Shown here: positions 8,340-17,068 of the stretch, piece after piece
Position numbering within the stretch: the first letter of the stretch is position 1
How the letters are laid out: every line of letters begins with the position of its first letter
Assembly (NCBI GenBank): GCA_966211965.1
Contig: CBIHON010000006.1
Location: forward strand, 124,001-188,000
DNA length: 64,000 bases
Direction of reading: 5' to 3'
From: CBIHON01 sp966211965
Lineage (GTDB): Bacteria > Pseudomonadota > Gammaproteobacteria > Burkholderiales > Burkholderiaceae_D
Notes under the pieces: model-generated
Databases searched by the model: none
Told to the model about the DNA's origin: nothing
Seen by the model: the letters and a program-made list of their open reading frames with translations, nothing else
Made by a program: the position numbers and the translations under genes

Positions 8340-8545
8340 TTTTCGTATAGATATCAAGAGCCGGATCAGTTATTCGAAACAGATGCTGCCGCTCAACGAT
8401 GCAGACTTGAGCGCGCTCATCGTCGCCGAATTGGCCACCGGCGGTCCGGGTGCCAATACCTTCGATGAGGCGGCTCTGCAGGTCATCGCGCACTCAGGGC
8501 AGAGCAATCTGCGCTCGTGCCGCAACCTTTGCTATGCAATCGATT
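8340..8545 (+). pseudogene. AAA ATPase C-terminal relic
   Basis: An open stretch reads RIDIKSRISYSKQMLPLNDADLSAL, then FDEAALQVIAHSGQSNLRSCRN (fragments given here in part), matching the lid region of ExeA/TniB-type AAA ATPases, where such a helix follows the sensor 2 arginine. The Walker motifs are absent and the frame degenerates after NLCYA. Such ATPases occur in transposons and secretion loci; which one is unknown. The rest of 8325-8715 shows no gene. Confidence 0.4.
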
Positions 8546-8715
8546 TCCTCGAGATATCGCCGCATCGACAGATCGCAATGCTGGTTCTTGTTACAAACCG
8601 GTATCCGCGTGGGGACAAAAGTCCGTCGCCACCTTACACGGCCTCTTCTTCCTGCTCCTTACTGCAACCAAAACTCGACGGTTTCAGAGGAGAGTAGTTG
8701 AAGCGAGGGTGAGGG

Positions 8716-9297
8716 TTATTGGGGGCGGACGATCATTGCGCAGCCGGCGCGACGGTCTTCGATGCAGTCTTCCTTGGAGCTTTTGATCAATTCCGCGATT
8801 TCCGGCGTATCCGGAAATGCTTGCAGTACCGTGGAAATGCACGAGAAAGACTTTGTGCTGATGCGGTTGGCGATTTCGATCGAAAAATAACCAATGTCAC
8901 GGGAATCGGAGTCGTAATGCTTCGCCAGTTTGGTGAGAATGGCGCAGTAGCGGTCTTTTCGCTCCGGATGCGCCAGCAATGTTCGCCGCAACTCCTTGTT
9001 CGCTTTTGCATAAGGATCGCCGGTGACCGGCGAGGTCCGGGCGAGACTGTTGGGCCGGTACAAGTGGAGCAGTACGTCCATGGAGCGGCTAATGTCCTTG
9101 AATGCCAGACAGTCTTTGCTAACACACCCGTTCGCAGACAATTTATTCAATGCATTTTCAATGGCGGCATCGTTAGCAGGCTCGTTCAGCACACCGGCAT
9201 AGGGATCAGCGGCTTGTTGGCTGCATACCGCCGTTGCCCAGCAAGCGAGCATGATGCCAGCAATTGAAATGAATCGTCGCTTAATGGACACGGCCAT
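8716..9297 (-). CDS. Exported protein, possible immunity partner
   Basis: A 193-residue protein. ATG 9297 follows CCGGAG and gives a signal peptide (FISIAGIMLACWATAVCS); the longer frame runs through the upstream gene. The mature part is helical with four cysteines (NGCVSKDCLAF; DRYCAIL; SFSCIST; EDCIEDRRAGC covers the rest). It overlaps the end of the upstream hydrolase gene by 17 bp, so translation is coupled. I recognise no family. Periplasmic location next to a cytosolic-looking wall hydrolase suggests it protects against that enzyme. Confidence 0.7.
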   Translation of the reverse strand: MAVSIKRRFISIAGIMLACWATAVCSQQAADPYAGVLNEPANDAAIENALNKLSANGCVSKDCLAFKDISRSMDVLLHLYRPNSLARTSPVTGDPYAKANKELRRTLLAHPERKDRYCAILTKLAKHYDSDSRDIGYFSIEIANRISTKSFSCISTVLQAFPDTPEIAELIKSSKEDCIEDRRAGCAMIVRPQ

Positions 9298-9760
9298 CTC
9301 CGGGTGCCTTATAGAATTTGAAAACTTTGGGCGGTATCCCGGATATAGAGATAGGTGTAAAAGAGATTGCCCAGCTTGGCCGGTAGGTTTTGCCCTTGAC
9401 ACCTTCAGTGGATTCCAGTCCCCCGCTTACGTCCATGCCTTTGATCGACCCTCCCTCGTGCGGCATGGCATTGGGCGAATAAAAATGTGTTGCACCTTGG
9501 CTGATATCCGGCTCTGTTCCTTCCAGAATAGCTTTCGCCAATGCCAATTCCTGGGCTTGGTGAGTACTGCGATGCGCAAAGCCATGCCACGCAGCGCGCA
9601 CTCTCGTTACGTTGTTCCTCTTCATGCGATTGACGATCGTAAATCCCACTGCTGTTTGCGCAATGGTTCCCGCGCCTCTTGCCTCCGCATGCATGACAGC
9701 GGCAAGGTCGTTGATGTTCTGGGTTGTTGCCAAGGAGGTGTTCGATGTGGGAGGAGCCAT
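9281..9760 (-). CDS. SleB-like cell wall hydrolase
   Basis: A 159-residue protein with the Hydrolase_2 (SleB) fold: VMHAEARGAGTIAQTAVGFTI carries the catalytic glutamate region (A-E-A-R-G), followed by VNRMKRN and GATHFYSPNAMPHEGG. These enzymes are lytic transglycosylases or amidases acting on peptidoglycan. ATG 9760 follows AAAGGACACC. There is no signal peptide, unusual for a wall enzyme and typical of hydrolases delivered by a specialised secretion route. The downstream gene overlaps by 17 bp and encodes a periplasmic protein, the layout of an effector with its immunity protein. No secretion genes are nearby. Confidence 0.75.
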   Translation of the reverse strand: MAPPTSNTSLATTQNINDLAAVMHAEARGAGTIAQTAVGFTIVNRMKRNNVTRVRAAWHGFAHRSTHQAQELALAKAILEGTEPDISQGATHFYSPNAMPHEGGSIKGMDVSGGLESTEGVKGKTYRPSWAISFTPISISGIPPKVFKFYKAPGDGRVH

Positions 9761-9940
9761 GGTGTCCTTTTGGAATAGATGAACTGCGGATGGATGTGAG
9801 AGTAATGCAATCAGCACTGAGCGGGAACGGGAATTATGATAACTCGGAAAAAACGTGTCAAATATGTCAACAGACCTGGGGTGATAAAGTGGAACATGGA
9901 CAGCGGCACATGCTTTAAGGTAAAAATCGAGCGGTTTGGC

Positions 9941-10063
9941 CTAGAGCATTTTTAGCCTGACCGTACGGGCCAATCTCAGGCCTCCGGTGCTCAGCGTACG
10001 CCTGTACGCGTCCGCTCCTCGGCCTGACCTTGACTCCGCACGGTCAGGCTAAAAATACTCTAG
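9941..10063 (-). repeat. Dispersed 122-bp palindrome, copy A
   Basis: An almost complete inverted repeat from CTAGAGCATTTTTAGCCTG to its complement ending CTCTAG, with an inner hairpin around GTACGCCTGTACGC. It is the reverse complement of copies B (16804) and C (36679). It abuts the end of the IS4 relic. Bases 9761-9940 hold no gene. Confidence 0.85.
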
Positions 10064-10866
10064 CAGCCTGTCGGACTGTCACCCATTGCGGAAAATCGGC
10101 GTGGAAAGATCCGCTTAACGTGAAAGTCGCGTAGCGGCTCACTTTGCTCCCCTGCGGGAGCTGTCTCTTGATCACAATTCAGCCGCCAATTGCTGACTGA
10201 ATTGGTAACCTTGGACACGCTCTTGCAAACGAAACCAGCATGCCACATCGTGCTCCAACTTGGCCGGCCAGTACGCTTGGTATCAACAACTCCTCCCAGT
10301 TTCGCCAATGCCAAATAAGCCCAGTCAGCCGCAGGAGGTGAGGATGGCAGTGGACAATGCTCCGTGGATACCCATAGGATTTTCCATTCGTCTTCGCTGA
10401 GCCCCGCGTTGCATTTCTTGGCTTGTAGACTGGCCGGCATATCATGGCTTTCCTGGAGTTGCAGCAACCGCACGGCGAGAAATGCCGTAATGGCCAACAT
10501 GCGTTCCAGATTCTCCGGACTTGCTTGCCGGACCATCGCTGCAAATCCACCTTCCCTGATTGCCTCCGGTTTCACCTCTTCATTGTGCACCAATCGATAT
10601 CCGCCCAATAACGCCGCCTCGTTCCCTGCGCAGCACTTCGACAACAAACTCCCTAGTTGGCTTGCCCTCCGTGCTCCTATATCCACCAGACGCTTGATCA
10701 TCGATTTGCTAGGCAATCCTCCTTTCGCATGCCCGCTGAACGATTCTGGCTTGCAAGCTAGAACGCTCACCGCAAGTAAGTGAGGGGAAATTATGGCGCT
10801 TCCATGCATCTGAGCAACATTTTCGCCATGGCTGCTAGAGCAGCAATTCACAGACAAAATATCCAT
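10060..10866 (-). pseudogene. IS4-family (Tn5-like) transposase, catalytic core deleted
   Basis: The frame carries the N-terminal IS4/Tn5 region (GGYRLVHNEEVKPEAI, where family members recruit the helix-turn-helix arm) fused directly to the C-terminal region (PENLERMLAITAFLAVRLLQ, then LSEDEWKILWVSTEH and LALAKLGGVVDTKRTGRPSW). The DDE catalytic core that belongs between them is missing, and the last 60 residues appear shifted out of frame. The protein cannot be an active transposase. No intact terminal repeats were found. Confidence 0.6.
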
Positions 10867-11005
10867 TTAACAACTTCCATCCGGCTTTACGCACCTTTAT
10901 TTTTGTAAAAGTCTGTATCGCCTTGCCGACTTTCCGATGAACGGGGCTATATTGCTACTCATACCGTTGCAATCAAACCTGATGCAAGGCCTGAAGGAGT
11001 CGATC

Positions 11006-11395
11006 ATGTTGAACAAAAAATGGATGGCGGTCGCAATTCTGTCCACCGCTGCAATTTCAAGCACCGCAATGGCTGACGACCGGACCGCCAACACACTGCT
11101 CGGCGCAATCGTCGGCGGCGCAATCGGCCACGGCGTCGGCGGCCGCGACGGCGCGATTGTCGGCGGCGTCCTCGGCGCCGCCATCGGCAACAATGCGGGC
11201 AGCAACTACGGAGAAACGCGCTATTACAACAGCCAGCCGCAAGTGTATTATTCCGCACCGCCGGCCTATTATCCGCCCCCGGCCCGGGTGTATTACCAGC
11301 CTGCTCCAACCACCGTGTACGTCGAACCGTCCTATGGCTATGTCGAACGGCACCGGCATCATCGCCATCGTGAATATCACGAATATCGCTATTGA
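11006..11395 (+). CDS. Glycine-zipper exported protein
   Basis: A 129-residue protein. GAAGGAGTCGATC precedes ATG 11006. The signal peptide ends at STAMA; a glycine-zipper 2TM segment follows (LLGAIVGGAIGHGVGGRDG and IVGGVLGAAIGNNAG), which packs in or on membranes. The C-terminal half is rich in Tyr, Pro and His (YYSAPPAYYPPP, RHRHHRHREYHEY). Similar Rickettsia 17-kDa-like proteins are envelope-associated; the precise role is unknown. It converges on the 11471-15958 gene with a shared terminator between. Confidence 0.8.
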   Translation: MLNKKWMAVAILSTAAISSTAMADDRTANTLLGAIVGGAIGHGVGGRDGAIVGGVLGAAIGNNAGSNYGETRYYNSQPQVYYSAPPAYYPPPARVYYQPAPTTVYVEPSYGYVERHRHHRHREYHEYRY

Positions 11396-11436
11396 CCCCC
11401 GGTTCCGTGGCTAGATTCGGCAGCTAGAGCAATCAA

Positions 11437-11467
11437 CAAAAAAGCCGGCGCAACGCGCCGGCTTTTT
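11437..11467. terminator. Bidirectional terminator
   Basis: AAAAAAGCCGGCGC, a 2-base loop region, and GCGCCGGCTTTTTT form a perfect stem with A and T tracts on both sides. It lies between convergent genes ending at 11395 and 11471 and can serve both. Confidence 0.9.
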
Positions 11468-11470
11468 TCG

Positions 11471-12928
11471 TTAGTCGATCTGATCCTGCCCCAGCGTCAG
11501 ATTCCCGGTTGCCACATCCTTGATGAAGTTGATGACTTCAAAATTCGGCAGATTCGCGCTGAACACCACACGATACTTGGCGGTGTTCGATGCCGGCACA
11601 TAGCCGATCGCCGTCTCAATCTGCGACGAGGTATAGCTCAACATCTGTTGCGCACCGATCGTCCCGAGATTGGCCGCGGCGGTACCGACCACCGCGCCGG
11701 CTTCGTTATACGCGGTTGCGGTAAGCGTCCCACTCTGATTGTTCGGGTTGATCACACGCAGCACGCTGGTCTTGTTGGCACTGCTCGACGCATTGATGAA
11801 CAAGGCATTGCGCACCGATGACATCGCGGCGCTAGACGCACGGTTGTCGACTTGCGCCTGGCCGAGAGTCAGGTTGCCGCTGGCCGTATCCTTGATGAAG
11901 TTGATTACTTCAAAGTTGGACAGATTGGCGCTGAATGCAATGCGGTATTTGGCAGTGCTGGCCGAAGGCACATAGCCGATCGCCGTTTCCAATTGCGCCG
12001 AAGTGAAGCTCAGCATCTGCTGCGCAGCGATAGTGCCGAGGCTCGCATTCGGCGTGCCGACGACGTTACCTGCTTCGTTATAAGCAGTCGCAGTGACACT
12101 CCCGCTCTGGCCGTTCGGGTTGATCAGACGCACCACGCTGGTCTTGTTCAGACTGGTCGATGGATTCACGAACCAGGCATTGCGGGTCGAACTGACGGCC
12201 GCGCTGGCGGCACGATTATCGATCTGCTCCTGGCCCAGAGTCAGGTTGCCGGTCGCATTGTCCTTGATGAAATTGACGACTTCGAAATTCGGCAGATTGG
12301 CAGTGAACACGACCCGGTATTTGGCGGTCGGAGACGACGGCACATAGCCGATCGCCGCCTCCAGTTGCGCCGAGGTAAAGGTGCGCATCTGCTGTGCGCC
12401 GATCGCGCCAAGGTCGCTGTTGCTCACGCCCACCACGCCGCCGGCCTCGTTATAGGCAGTCGCGGTCAGCGATCCGCTCTGGCCGTTGACATTGATCACG
12501 CGGACCACGCTGGTCTTGTTGGCACTGGTCGATGGATTCACAAAGAACGCATTGCGGGTCGCAGAACTTGCCGCGCTGACCACCCGGTTGTCGATTTGCG
12601 CCTGCCCCAGCGTCAGGTTGCCGGTCGCGTTGTCCTTGATGAAGTTGATGATCTCGAAGCTCAACAAATTGGCATTGAAAAGAATCCGGTACTTGGCCGT
12701 CGGCGAAGAGGGCACATAGCCGATCGCTGCTTCCAATTGCGCGGAGGTATAGGTCAACATCTGCTGGGCCGCAATGCTGGACAACGTGACATTCGGCGTT
12801 CCCACCACGCTGCCGGCTTCGTTATACGCTGTGGCTGTAACGGTGCCTGCCTGGCTGCCAAGATTGATCAGGCGCAAAACGGTCGTCTTGTTGCCGCTGG
12901 TCGACGCATTGACGAAAAGTGCATTGCG
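11471..12928 (-). repeat. Four tandem 372-bp direct repeats
   Basis: Units start near 12928, 12556, 12184 and 11812 on the minus strand, each encoding a 124-residue module beginning RNA(L/F/W)F(V/I)N and ending TLGQxQ(I/V)D. The copies are more alike to each other than to modules in other genes, implying recent amplification inside this gene. Copy number may vary between strains. Confidence 0.85.
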
Positions 12929-15900
12929 GAACTGGCTCGGGCCGGCAATCGTGAAGGATTGCGTGGTCTGGGCCGCAGCCGCGTAATTGGCATTGCCGGC
13001 CTGGTCCGCCGCGATGCTGCAATTGCCGCCCGACAGCGCGGTCACAGTCGCGCCGCTGATCGAGCAAACTGCCGGCGTATTGGAACTGAACACGACCGCC
13101 AGGCCGGATGAGGCAGTGGCCGACACCGTCCCGGCCGCTCCGCCATACGTCATCACGGGCGGTGCGCCGAAGGTGATGCTCTGCTTCGCCTTGGCGACGT
13201 TGATGATATACGTCACCTGCGCCGCCGCGGCATAGCTCGCATTGCCGGCCTGGTTGGCAGCGATCGTGCAAATTCCCGCTGCCACGGGCGTGACCAGCGT
13301 ACCGTTTACCGTACATATGTCCGGCGTGGTCGAGCTGAACGTCACCGCCAAACCGGAACTTGCAGTCGCCGTCAAGGTACCGGGCGCGCCGCCATATACC
13401 AGGGTCGGCGCAGTGCCGAAGGTGATGGTCTGGACCGCCTTGGCAACCGTGAATTGAATTGCGGGCGCACTGCTCGCCCCATCCTTGTCGAGCGCATTGA
13501 TGGTGGCGCTGAAGGAACCCGCAACGGTCGGCGTCCCCGACACCAGACCGCTGGACGTATTCAGCATCAAGCCGCCCGGCAGCGCACCGGCTGCCAGCAT
13601 ATAGCCTGTAATCGGATCGCCGTCGGTAGGCGTCACGTAACTGCTCAGATTCAGCGAGAACGCCGTGCCCACCGTCGCGCTCTGCGCCGGCACGTTGGCC
13701 ATCACCGGCGGGATGCTGGACGGCAGTGCGATGCTGGCGACGTTGGAAAATTCGGAACTGTTGTTGACGTTGCACGAGGGCAGAATAATGCCGAGATTAC
13801 CGACGAAGCATTTCAGGTTCGATTTCCAGTCGCTGCCGCCACCTGGCTGATCGGTAAGCGGCGTGATATCGGTGATCCGCATGACGATACCCGCACCCCG
13901 CGTGTCGGCCGGCAGTTGCACCGTGCAGCGGGTGGCGGAACAGCCCGAGCCGCTCAATCCGCCACCCAGCGTGGTTGCCACCGTCTGTTCGCCGAGAAAA
14001 CTCATGCTGGTCGCCGCATTGCCGCTGGCTGCATTGATTGCGAAAAACTCGGCGCGAAAGTTGGCCGGACCGTGAGTCGACATGGTCCAGCTCAAGGTCG
14101 TGTTGCCGCCGGCATAGGCAGGCGCTGCGGAACCGCTGCAAGCGCCGGAATCGGCCGGACCGCTGCAGATCACCGGTTGCACTTGGTCGCCGTTGGCGTA
14201 ATTGCTCGGGAATTCGCCGTGGGCCGGATCGTCGGCGCCGTTCATCGTGTGTTCCAGATCGATGCCGATACCGCTCCCCTGTTTCGCATTGCCGTAAATC
14301 TGGTTGCGCTGAATCAGGTTGGACCAGCCGTTGGCGCTGCCGCCGTTGCGCAGCGCGATGCCGTTGCGGCCGTTGGCGGCAATGATGTTGCCGTCGTTGG
14401 CGCCGCTGCCGCCGATGACACTGGTGCTGGCCGCATCGATATGAATGCCATCGACGCCGTTGCCCAGATCCATGCGGCTGGCAAACCCTGAATGTTTGCC
14501 GATGTAGTTGCCGAGAATGGTATTGCCGACCGTCGATGAGCCCTTGATCACGATGCCGTGACGCGCGTTGCCGGCAATGATGTTGGCGCTGCCGGCCGAG
14601 CTGCCGCCGATCGTGTTGCCCGAACTCGTGATCAGGATGCCATCGCCGGCATTGCCGTAAGCGGTCGAGGCAAGCGCTGTGCCGGTCGGAAACTCGGCCA
14701 TGCCGATGGTGTTGCCGACCACCTTGACGCTGCTGCTGGAGCCGGTGATGACGACGCCGGCATTGCTCTCCGCACTGACGTCGTCCGGAAAGCCGTTGTT
14801 GTTGGTACCCTTGTTGTCGCTGATGAGGTTGGCAGGCCCGATCATTAATGACGTGCCGCTAGGATTCGGCGGTCCCGGCGTGGCGCCGGCCGGCTTGGTA
14901 TCGACATAGATGCCGCTGCTGCTGTTGCCGACATGCGCGCTCGACACATCGCCCAGACCGATACGGTTGCCCATGATGAAGTTGGGCAGCAACACCTCGC
15001 CCGAATCGACCAGGATGCCGTGCTGACCGTTGCCGCTGATAACGTTGCCCGGCCCGATCATGTTGCCGTAGGACGTGGCGTTGATGCGCACCCCGCTCAA
15101 TTGATTCGGGATCGACGTGACGCCCAGCAGATCGGTGCCGATGTGGTTGCCTGAAATGAACACGGCCGCCATATTGGTGCCGTGGATTTCAACGCCGTAT
15201 TGCATATTCCCGGAAATCACATTGCCGCTTACCGTCACCGGCGCCGCCACTGCCACCAGCGCATTGGTCAGGCCGATGTTGAACTGGTTGATGGTCGAAA
15301 AATCGACTGGCAGCGTCGGCAAGGCGTTGTAGATGTTTTGCAGCGTGGTGTTGTCCGGGTAATAGGCGCTGGCGGTCAAGGTAATGCCGCTGCCGCTGTT
15401 GGGCACAGCCATGGTGCCGGTCACGTCGACTCCGATGAAATTGCCGGTGAAGACATAGCCGTGGCCATTGGCGCTGATGCCGGCGCCGTTGCAGTTGCCG
15501 ATCACCACGTTGGTCACCATCGAGTTGGCCGCTCCGGTCGCATGGCCAAGCGCCGCGGTGCCGGAATCGGTCAGGTCGAGGCAGCCGCGGCCATTGCCGT
15601 CGATCGTGACATGGTTGCCATTGAGGACGTACTGGGCTCGCAGTTGCGCCATGCTGCCGTTGATGATCTTGATCGGACTGGCGCTCGGCATAAGGTTGAT
15701 GATGTGCGTTCCGGCCAGTGCATTGCCCTCTTCGATCGCGGCGCGCAGGCTGCAATGCCCGGTGCCGTCGTTGCAGACGCCGTCACCCGGATGACTGTCG
15801 TGGCCGTCGGTGCTGCCGATGTCCACATTGAAGGTGGCGGCGGCGGCCGGTCCGGCCAGAAGGAAAATCAGACACAAAAACGTCAAATGCCGCAGCAATG

Positions 15901-15958
15901 CTGCGGCCAGTTTGAGCGGCCGATAACGGACCGCTGCGGCAGGAAGAGCAGACTTCAT
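11471..15958 (-). CDS. Large beta-helix surface protein with four C-terminal modules
   Basis: A 1495-residue exported protein. AGGGAAACGAA precedes ATG 15958; the signal peptide ends at AGPAAAA. Order: a CSLREA-like start (GVCNDGTGHCSLRAAIEEGN); a right-handed beta-helix to about residue 600 with many 'GNxIxGNxxxGI' turns; a putative Ig/cadherin-like domain (PVMANVPAQSATVGTAFSLN); two YDG/MBG-like repeats (ITFGTAPTLVYGGAPGTLTA; ITFGAPPVMTYGGAAGTVSA); and four copies of a 124-residue module from residue 1011 to the end. No sorting motif follows the last module. It is probably a cell-surface or released carbohydrate-binding protein. The module is shared with proteins at 29374, 36924 and 41755. 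Confidence 0.85.
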   Translation of the reverse strand: MKSALPAAAVRYRPLKLAAALLRHLTFLCLIFLLAGPAAAATFNVDIGSTDGHDSHPGDGVCNDGTGHCSLRAAIEEGNALAGTHIINLMPSASPIKIINGSMAQLRAQYVLNGNHVTIDGNGRGCLDLTDSGTAALGHATGAANSMVTNVVIGNCNGAGISANGHGYVFTGNFIGVDVTGTMAVPNSGSGITLTASAYYPDNTTLQNIYNALPTLPVDFSTINQFNIGLTNALVAVAAPVTVSGNVISGNMQYGVEIHGTNMAAVFISGNHIGTDLLGVTSIPNQLSGVRINATSYGNMIGPGNVISGNGQHGILVDSGEVLLPNFIMGNRIGLGDVSSAHVGNSSSGIYVDTKPAGATPGPPNPSGTSLMIGPANLISDNKGTNNNGFPDDVSAESNAGVVITGSSSSVKVVGNTIGMAEFPTGTALASTAYGNAGDGILITSSGNTIGGSSAGSANIIAGNARHGIVIKGSSTVGNTILGNYIGKHSGFASRMDLGNGVDGIHIDAASTSVIGGSGANDGNIIAANGRNGIALRNGGSANGWSNLIQRNQIYGNAKQGSGIGIDLEHTMNGADDPAHGEFPSNYANGDQVQPVICSGPADSGACSGSAAPAYAGGNTTLSWTMSTHGPANFRAEFFAINAASGNAATSMSFLGEQTVATTLGGGLSGSGCSATRCTVQLPADTRGAGIVMRITDITPLTDQPGGGSDWKSNLKCFVGNLGIILPSCNVNNSSEFSNVASIALPSSIPPVMANVPAQSATVGTAFSLNLSSYVTPTDGDPITGYMLAAGALPGGLMLNTSSGLVSGTPTVAGSFSATINALDKDGASSAPAIQFTVAKAVQTITFGTAPTLVYGGAPGTLTATASSGLAVTFSSTTPDICTVNGTLVTPVAAGICTIAANQAGNASYAAAAQVTYIINVAKAKQSITFGAPPVMTYGGAAGTVSATASSGLAVVFSSNTPAVCSISGATVTALSGGNCSIAADQAGNANYAAAAQTTQSFTIAGPSQFRNALFVNASTSGNKTTVLRLINLGSQAGTVTATAYNEAGSVVGTPNVTLSSIAAQQMLTYTSAQLEAAIGYVPSSPTAKYRILFNANLLSFEIINFIKDNATGNLTLGQAQIDNRVVSAASSATRNAFFVNPSTSANKTSVVRVINVNGQSGSLTATAYNEAGGVVGVSNSDLGAIGAQQMRTFTSAQLEAAIGYVPSSPTAKYRVVFTANLPNFEVVNFIKDNATGNLTLGQEQIDNRAASAAVSSTRNAWFVNPSTSLNKTSVVRLINPNGQSGSVTATAYNEAGNVVGTPNASLGTIAAQQMLSFTSAQLETAIGYVPSASTAKYRIAFSANLSNFEVINFIKDTASGNLTLGQAQVDNRASSAAMSSVRNALFINASSSANKTSVLRVINPNNQSGTLTATAYNEAGAVVGTAAANLGTIGAQQMLSYTSSQIETAIGYVPASNTAKYRVVFSANLPNFEVINFIKDVATGNLTLGQDQID

Positions 15959-16403
15959 TTCGTTTCCCTGAATTTGTTGATGGTGATTGTCAGTTGCAAA
16001 ACAGGATAACCCGGTTCATTCCGGATTTGCCATTTCGTTGACGGCAGGCATCTGGCAGGTAATTTATCGATTGAAAAATATTGTTTTTATTAACTCGAAA
16101 CGCGCACTGGCAAGACCATGCCGAGCGGCACTTGGGTCAACGAAGCGCGCCACCGGATAGCGATGGCGCAATGCTTGGCGATATTGAATCTGCAACGAAG
16201 AAAAAACGACAAACCATTATTCCTATCAAAGGAAATGCCGAATCAGTGAATCTGATTTCATTTATGGAGCGTATCAAGAGAGCGGGCTTGATCAACCTCT
16301 TTTTTAATCGGAGGCGGGCAGAGCAATTTCTATTTATGCAACAAGCCGAGAAAAACTCTACTCCGCCTAGCCTTGTTATGAATTACTTCACAGGAGTATG
16401 ACC
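15959..16403. other. Intergenic, no convincing gene
   Basis: About 445 bp of AT-rich DNA between divergent genes. A 106-codon + frame (16081-16401) lacks a ribosome site and similarity, and its end overlaps the next gene's ribosome site. Promoters for both neighbours presumably lie here. Confidence 0.4.
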
Positions 16404-16790
16404 ATGAGTACAGCAACGAACATTATCCAGCAAGCATATGAAGCATTCGGCCGCGGGGACATCCCCGCGATTCTGGAACTGGTGGCCGATGAGGTGGATT
16501 GGAAGTTCGTGGGTTCGCCCGGACTGCCTTATGCGGGAGAGCGCCGGAACCGGCAAGAAGTGGGGAATTTCTTTGCCGAAGTTCAAGGCGCCGACGACAT
16601 CCATCATTTCGAACCGCGCGAATTCATCGAAGCCGGCGAGCATGTGACGGTGCTCGGCTGGGAGAGCTGCACCGGGCGCGATACCGCAAGAAAATTCGAA
16701 AGCGAATGGGTGCATGTATTCACGGTAAAAAACGGCAAAGTCACCCGCTGGCGCGGCTTCTACAACACCGCAGCCCGCTACGGCAAATAG
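16404..16790 (+). CDS. SnoaL-like NTF2-fold protein
   Basis: A 128-residue protein of the SnoaL/NTF2-like cone fold: start NIIQQAYEAFGRGDIPAILELV, core DEVDWKFVGSPGLPYAG, tail WVHVFTVKNGKVTRWRGFYN. ATG 16404 sits seven bases after AGGAG (16392-16396), a better spacing than ATG 16398. Members are small enzymes or binding proteins for hydrophobic ligands; the substrate cannot be told. It stands alone between intergenic DNA and palindrome copy B. Confidence 0.8.
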   Translation: MSTATNIIQQAYEAFGRGDIPAILELVADEVDWKFVGSPGLPYAGERRNRQEVGNFFAEVQGADDIHHFEPREFIEAGEHVTVLGWESCTGRDTARKFESEWVHVFTVKNGKVTRWRGFYNTAARYGK

Positions 16791-16803
16791 AAAGAATAAG
16801 CCT

Positions 16804-16925
16804 TAGAGCAGCTTCAGCCTGACCGTGCGGAGCCAAGGTCAGGCCGAGGAGCGGACGCGTACAGGCGTAAGCCGAGCACCGGAGGCCTGAGATTGGCCCG
16901 TACGGTCAGGCTAAAAATGCTCTAG
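16804..16925 (+). repeat. Dispersed 122-bp palindrome, copy B
   Basis: Starts TAGAGCAGCTTCAGCCTGACC and ends GGTCAGGCTAAAAATGCTCTA. The inner arms GCGGACGCGTAC and GTAAGCCGAGC form a second hairpin. Same orientation as copy C and opposite to copy A. The outer six bases of the two arms differ slightly (GCTTC against AAAAAT), showing decay. Confidence 0.85.
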
Positions 16926-17068
16926 CCCGCATATTTCATGACTATGGCCTCAGTGTGGAAAGACGCAGACCGGCAAGATGATCGGGTTTGGTAAATAAAT
17001 TGCGCGGGAATCGGGAATCGAACCGCTTCGAGCGGTTTGGTTCCGGTGCGGGTTGCGGCCTTGCGTTG

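Noticed and set aside
8716..9760. Phage lysis module
   Set aside because: No holin, spanin or phage gene nearby; the partner protein has a normal signal peptide and many cysteines.
9941..10063. Palindromes as CRISPR repeats or rho-independent terminators
   Set aside because: They are scattered single copies without spacers, and stems of about 120 bp without T tracts are not typical terminators.
11852..13111. Long + strand ORF opposite the beta-helix gene
   Set aside because: Shadow of a GC-rich repetitive gene; sequence follows the repeats of the opposite strand and has no family signature.
16081..16401. 106-codon + ORF as a gene
   Set aside because: No ribosome site, no similarity, and it runs into the next gene's ribosome site.
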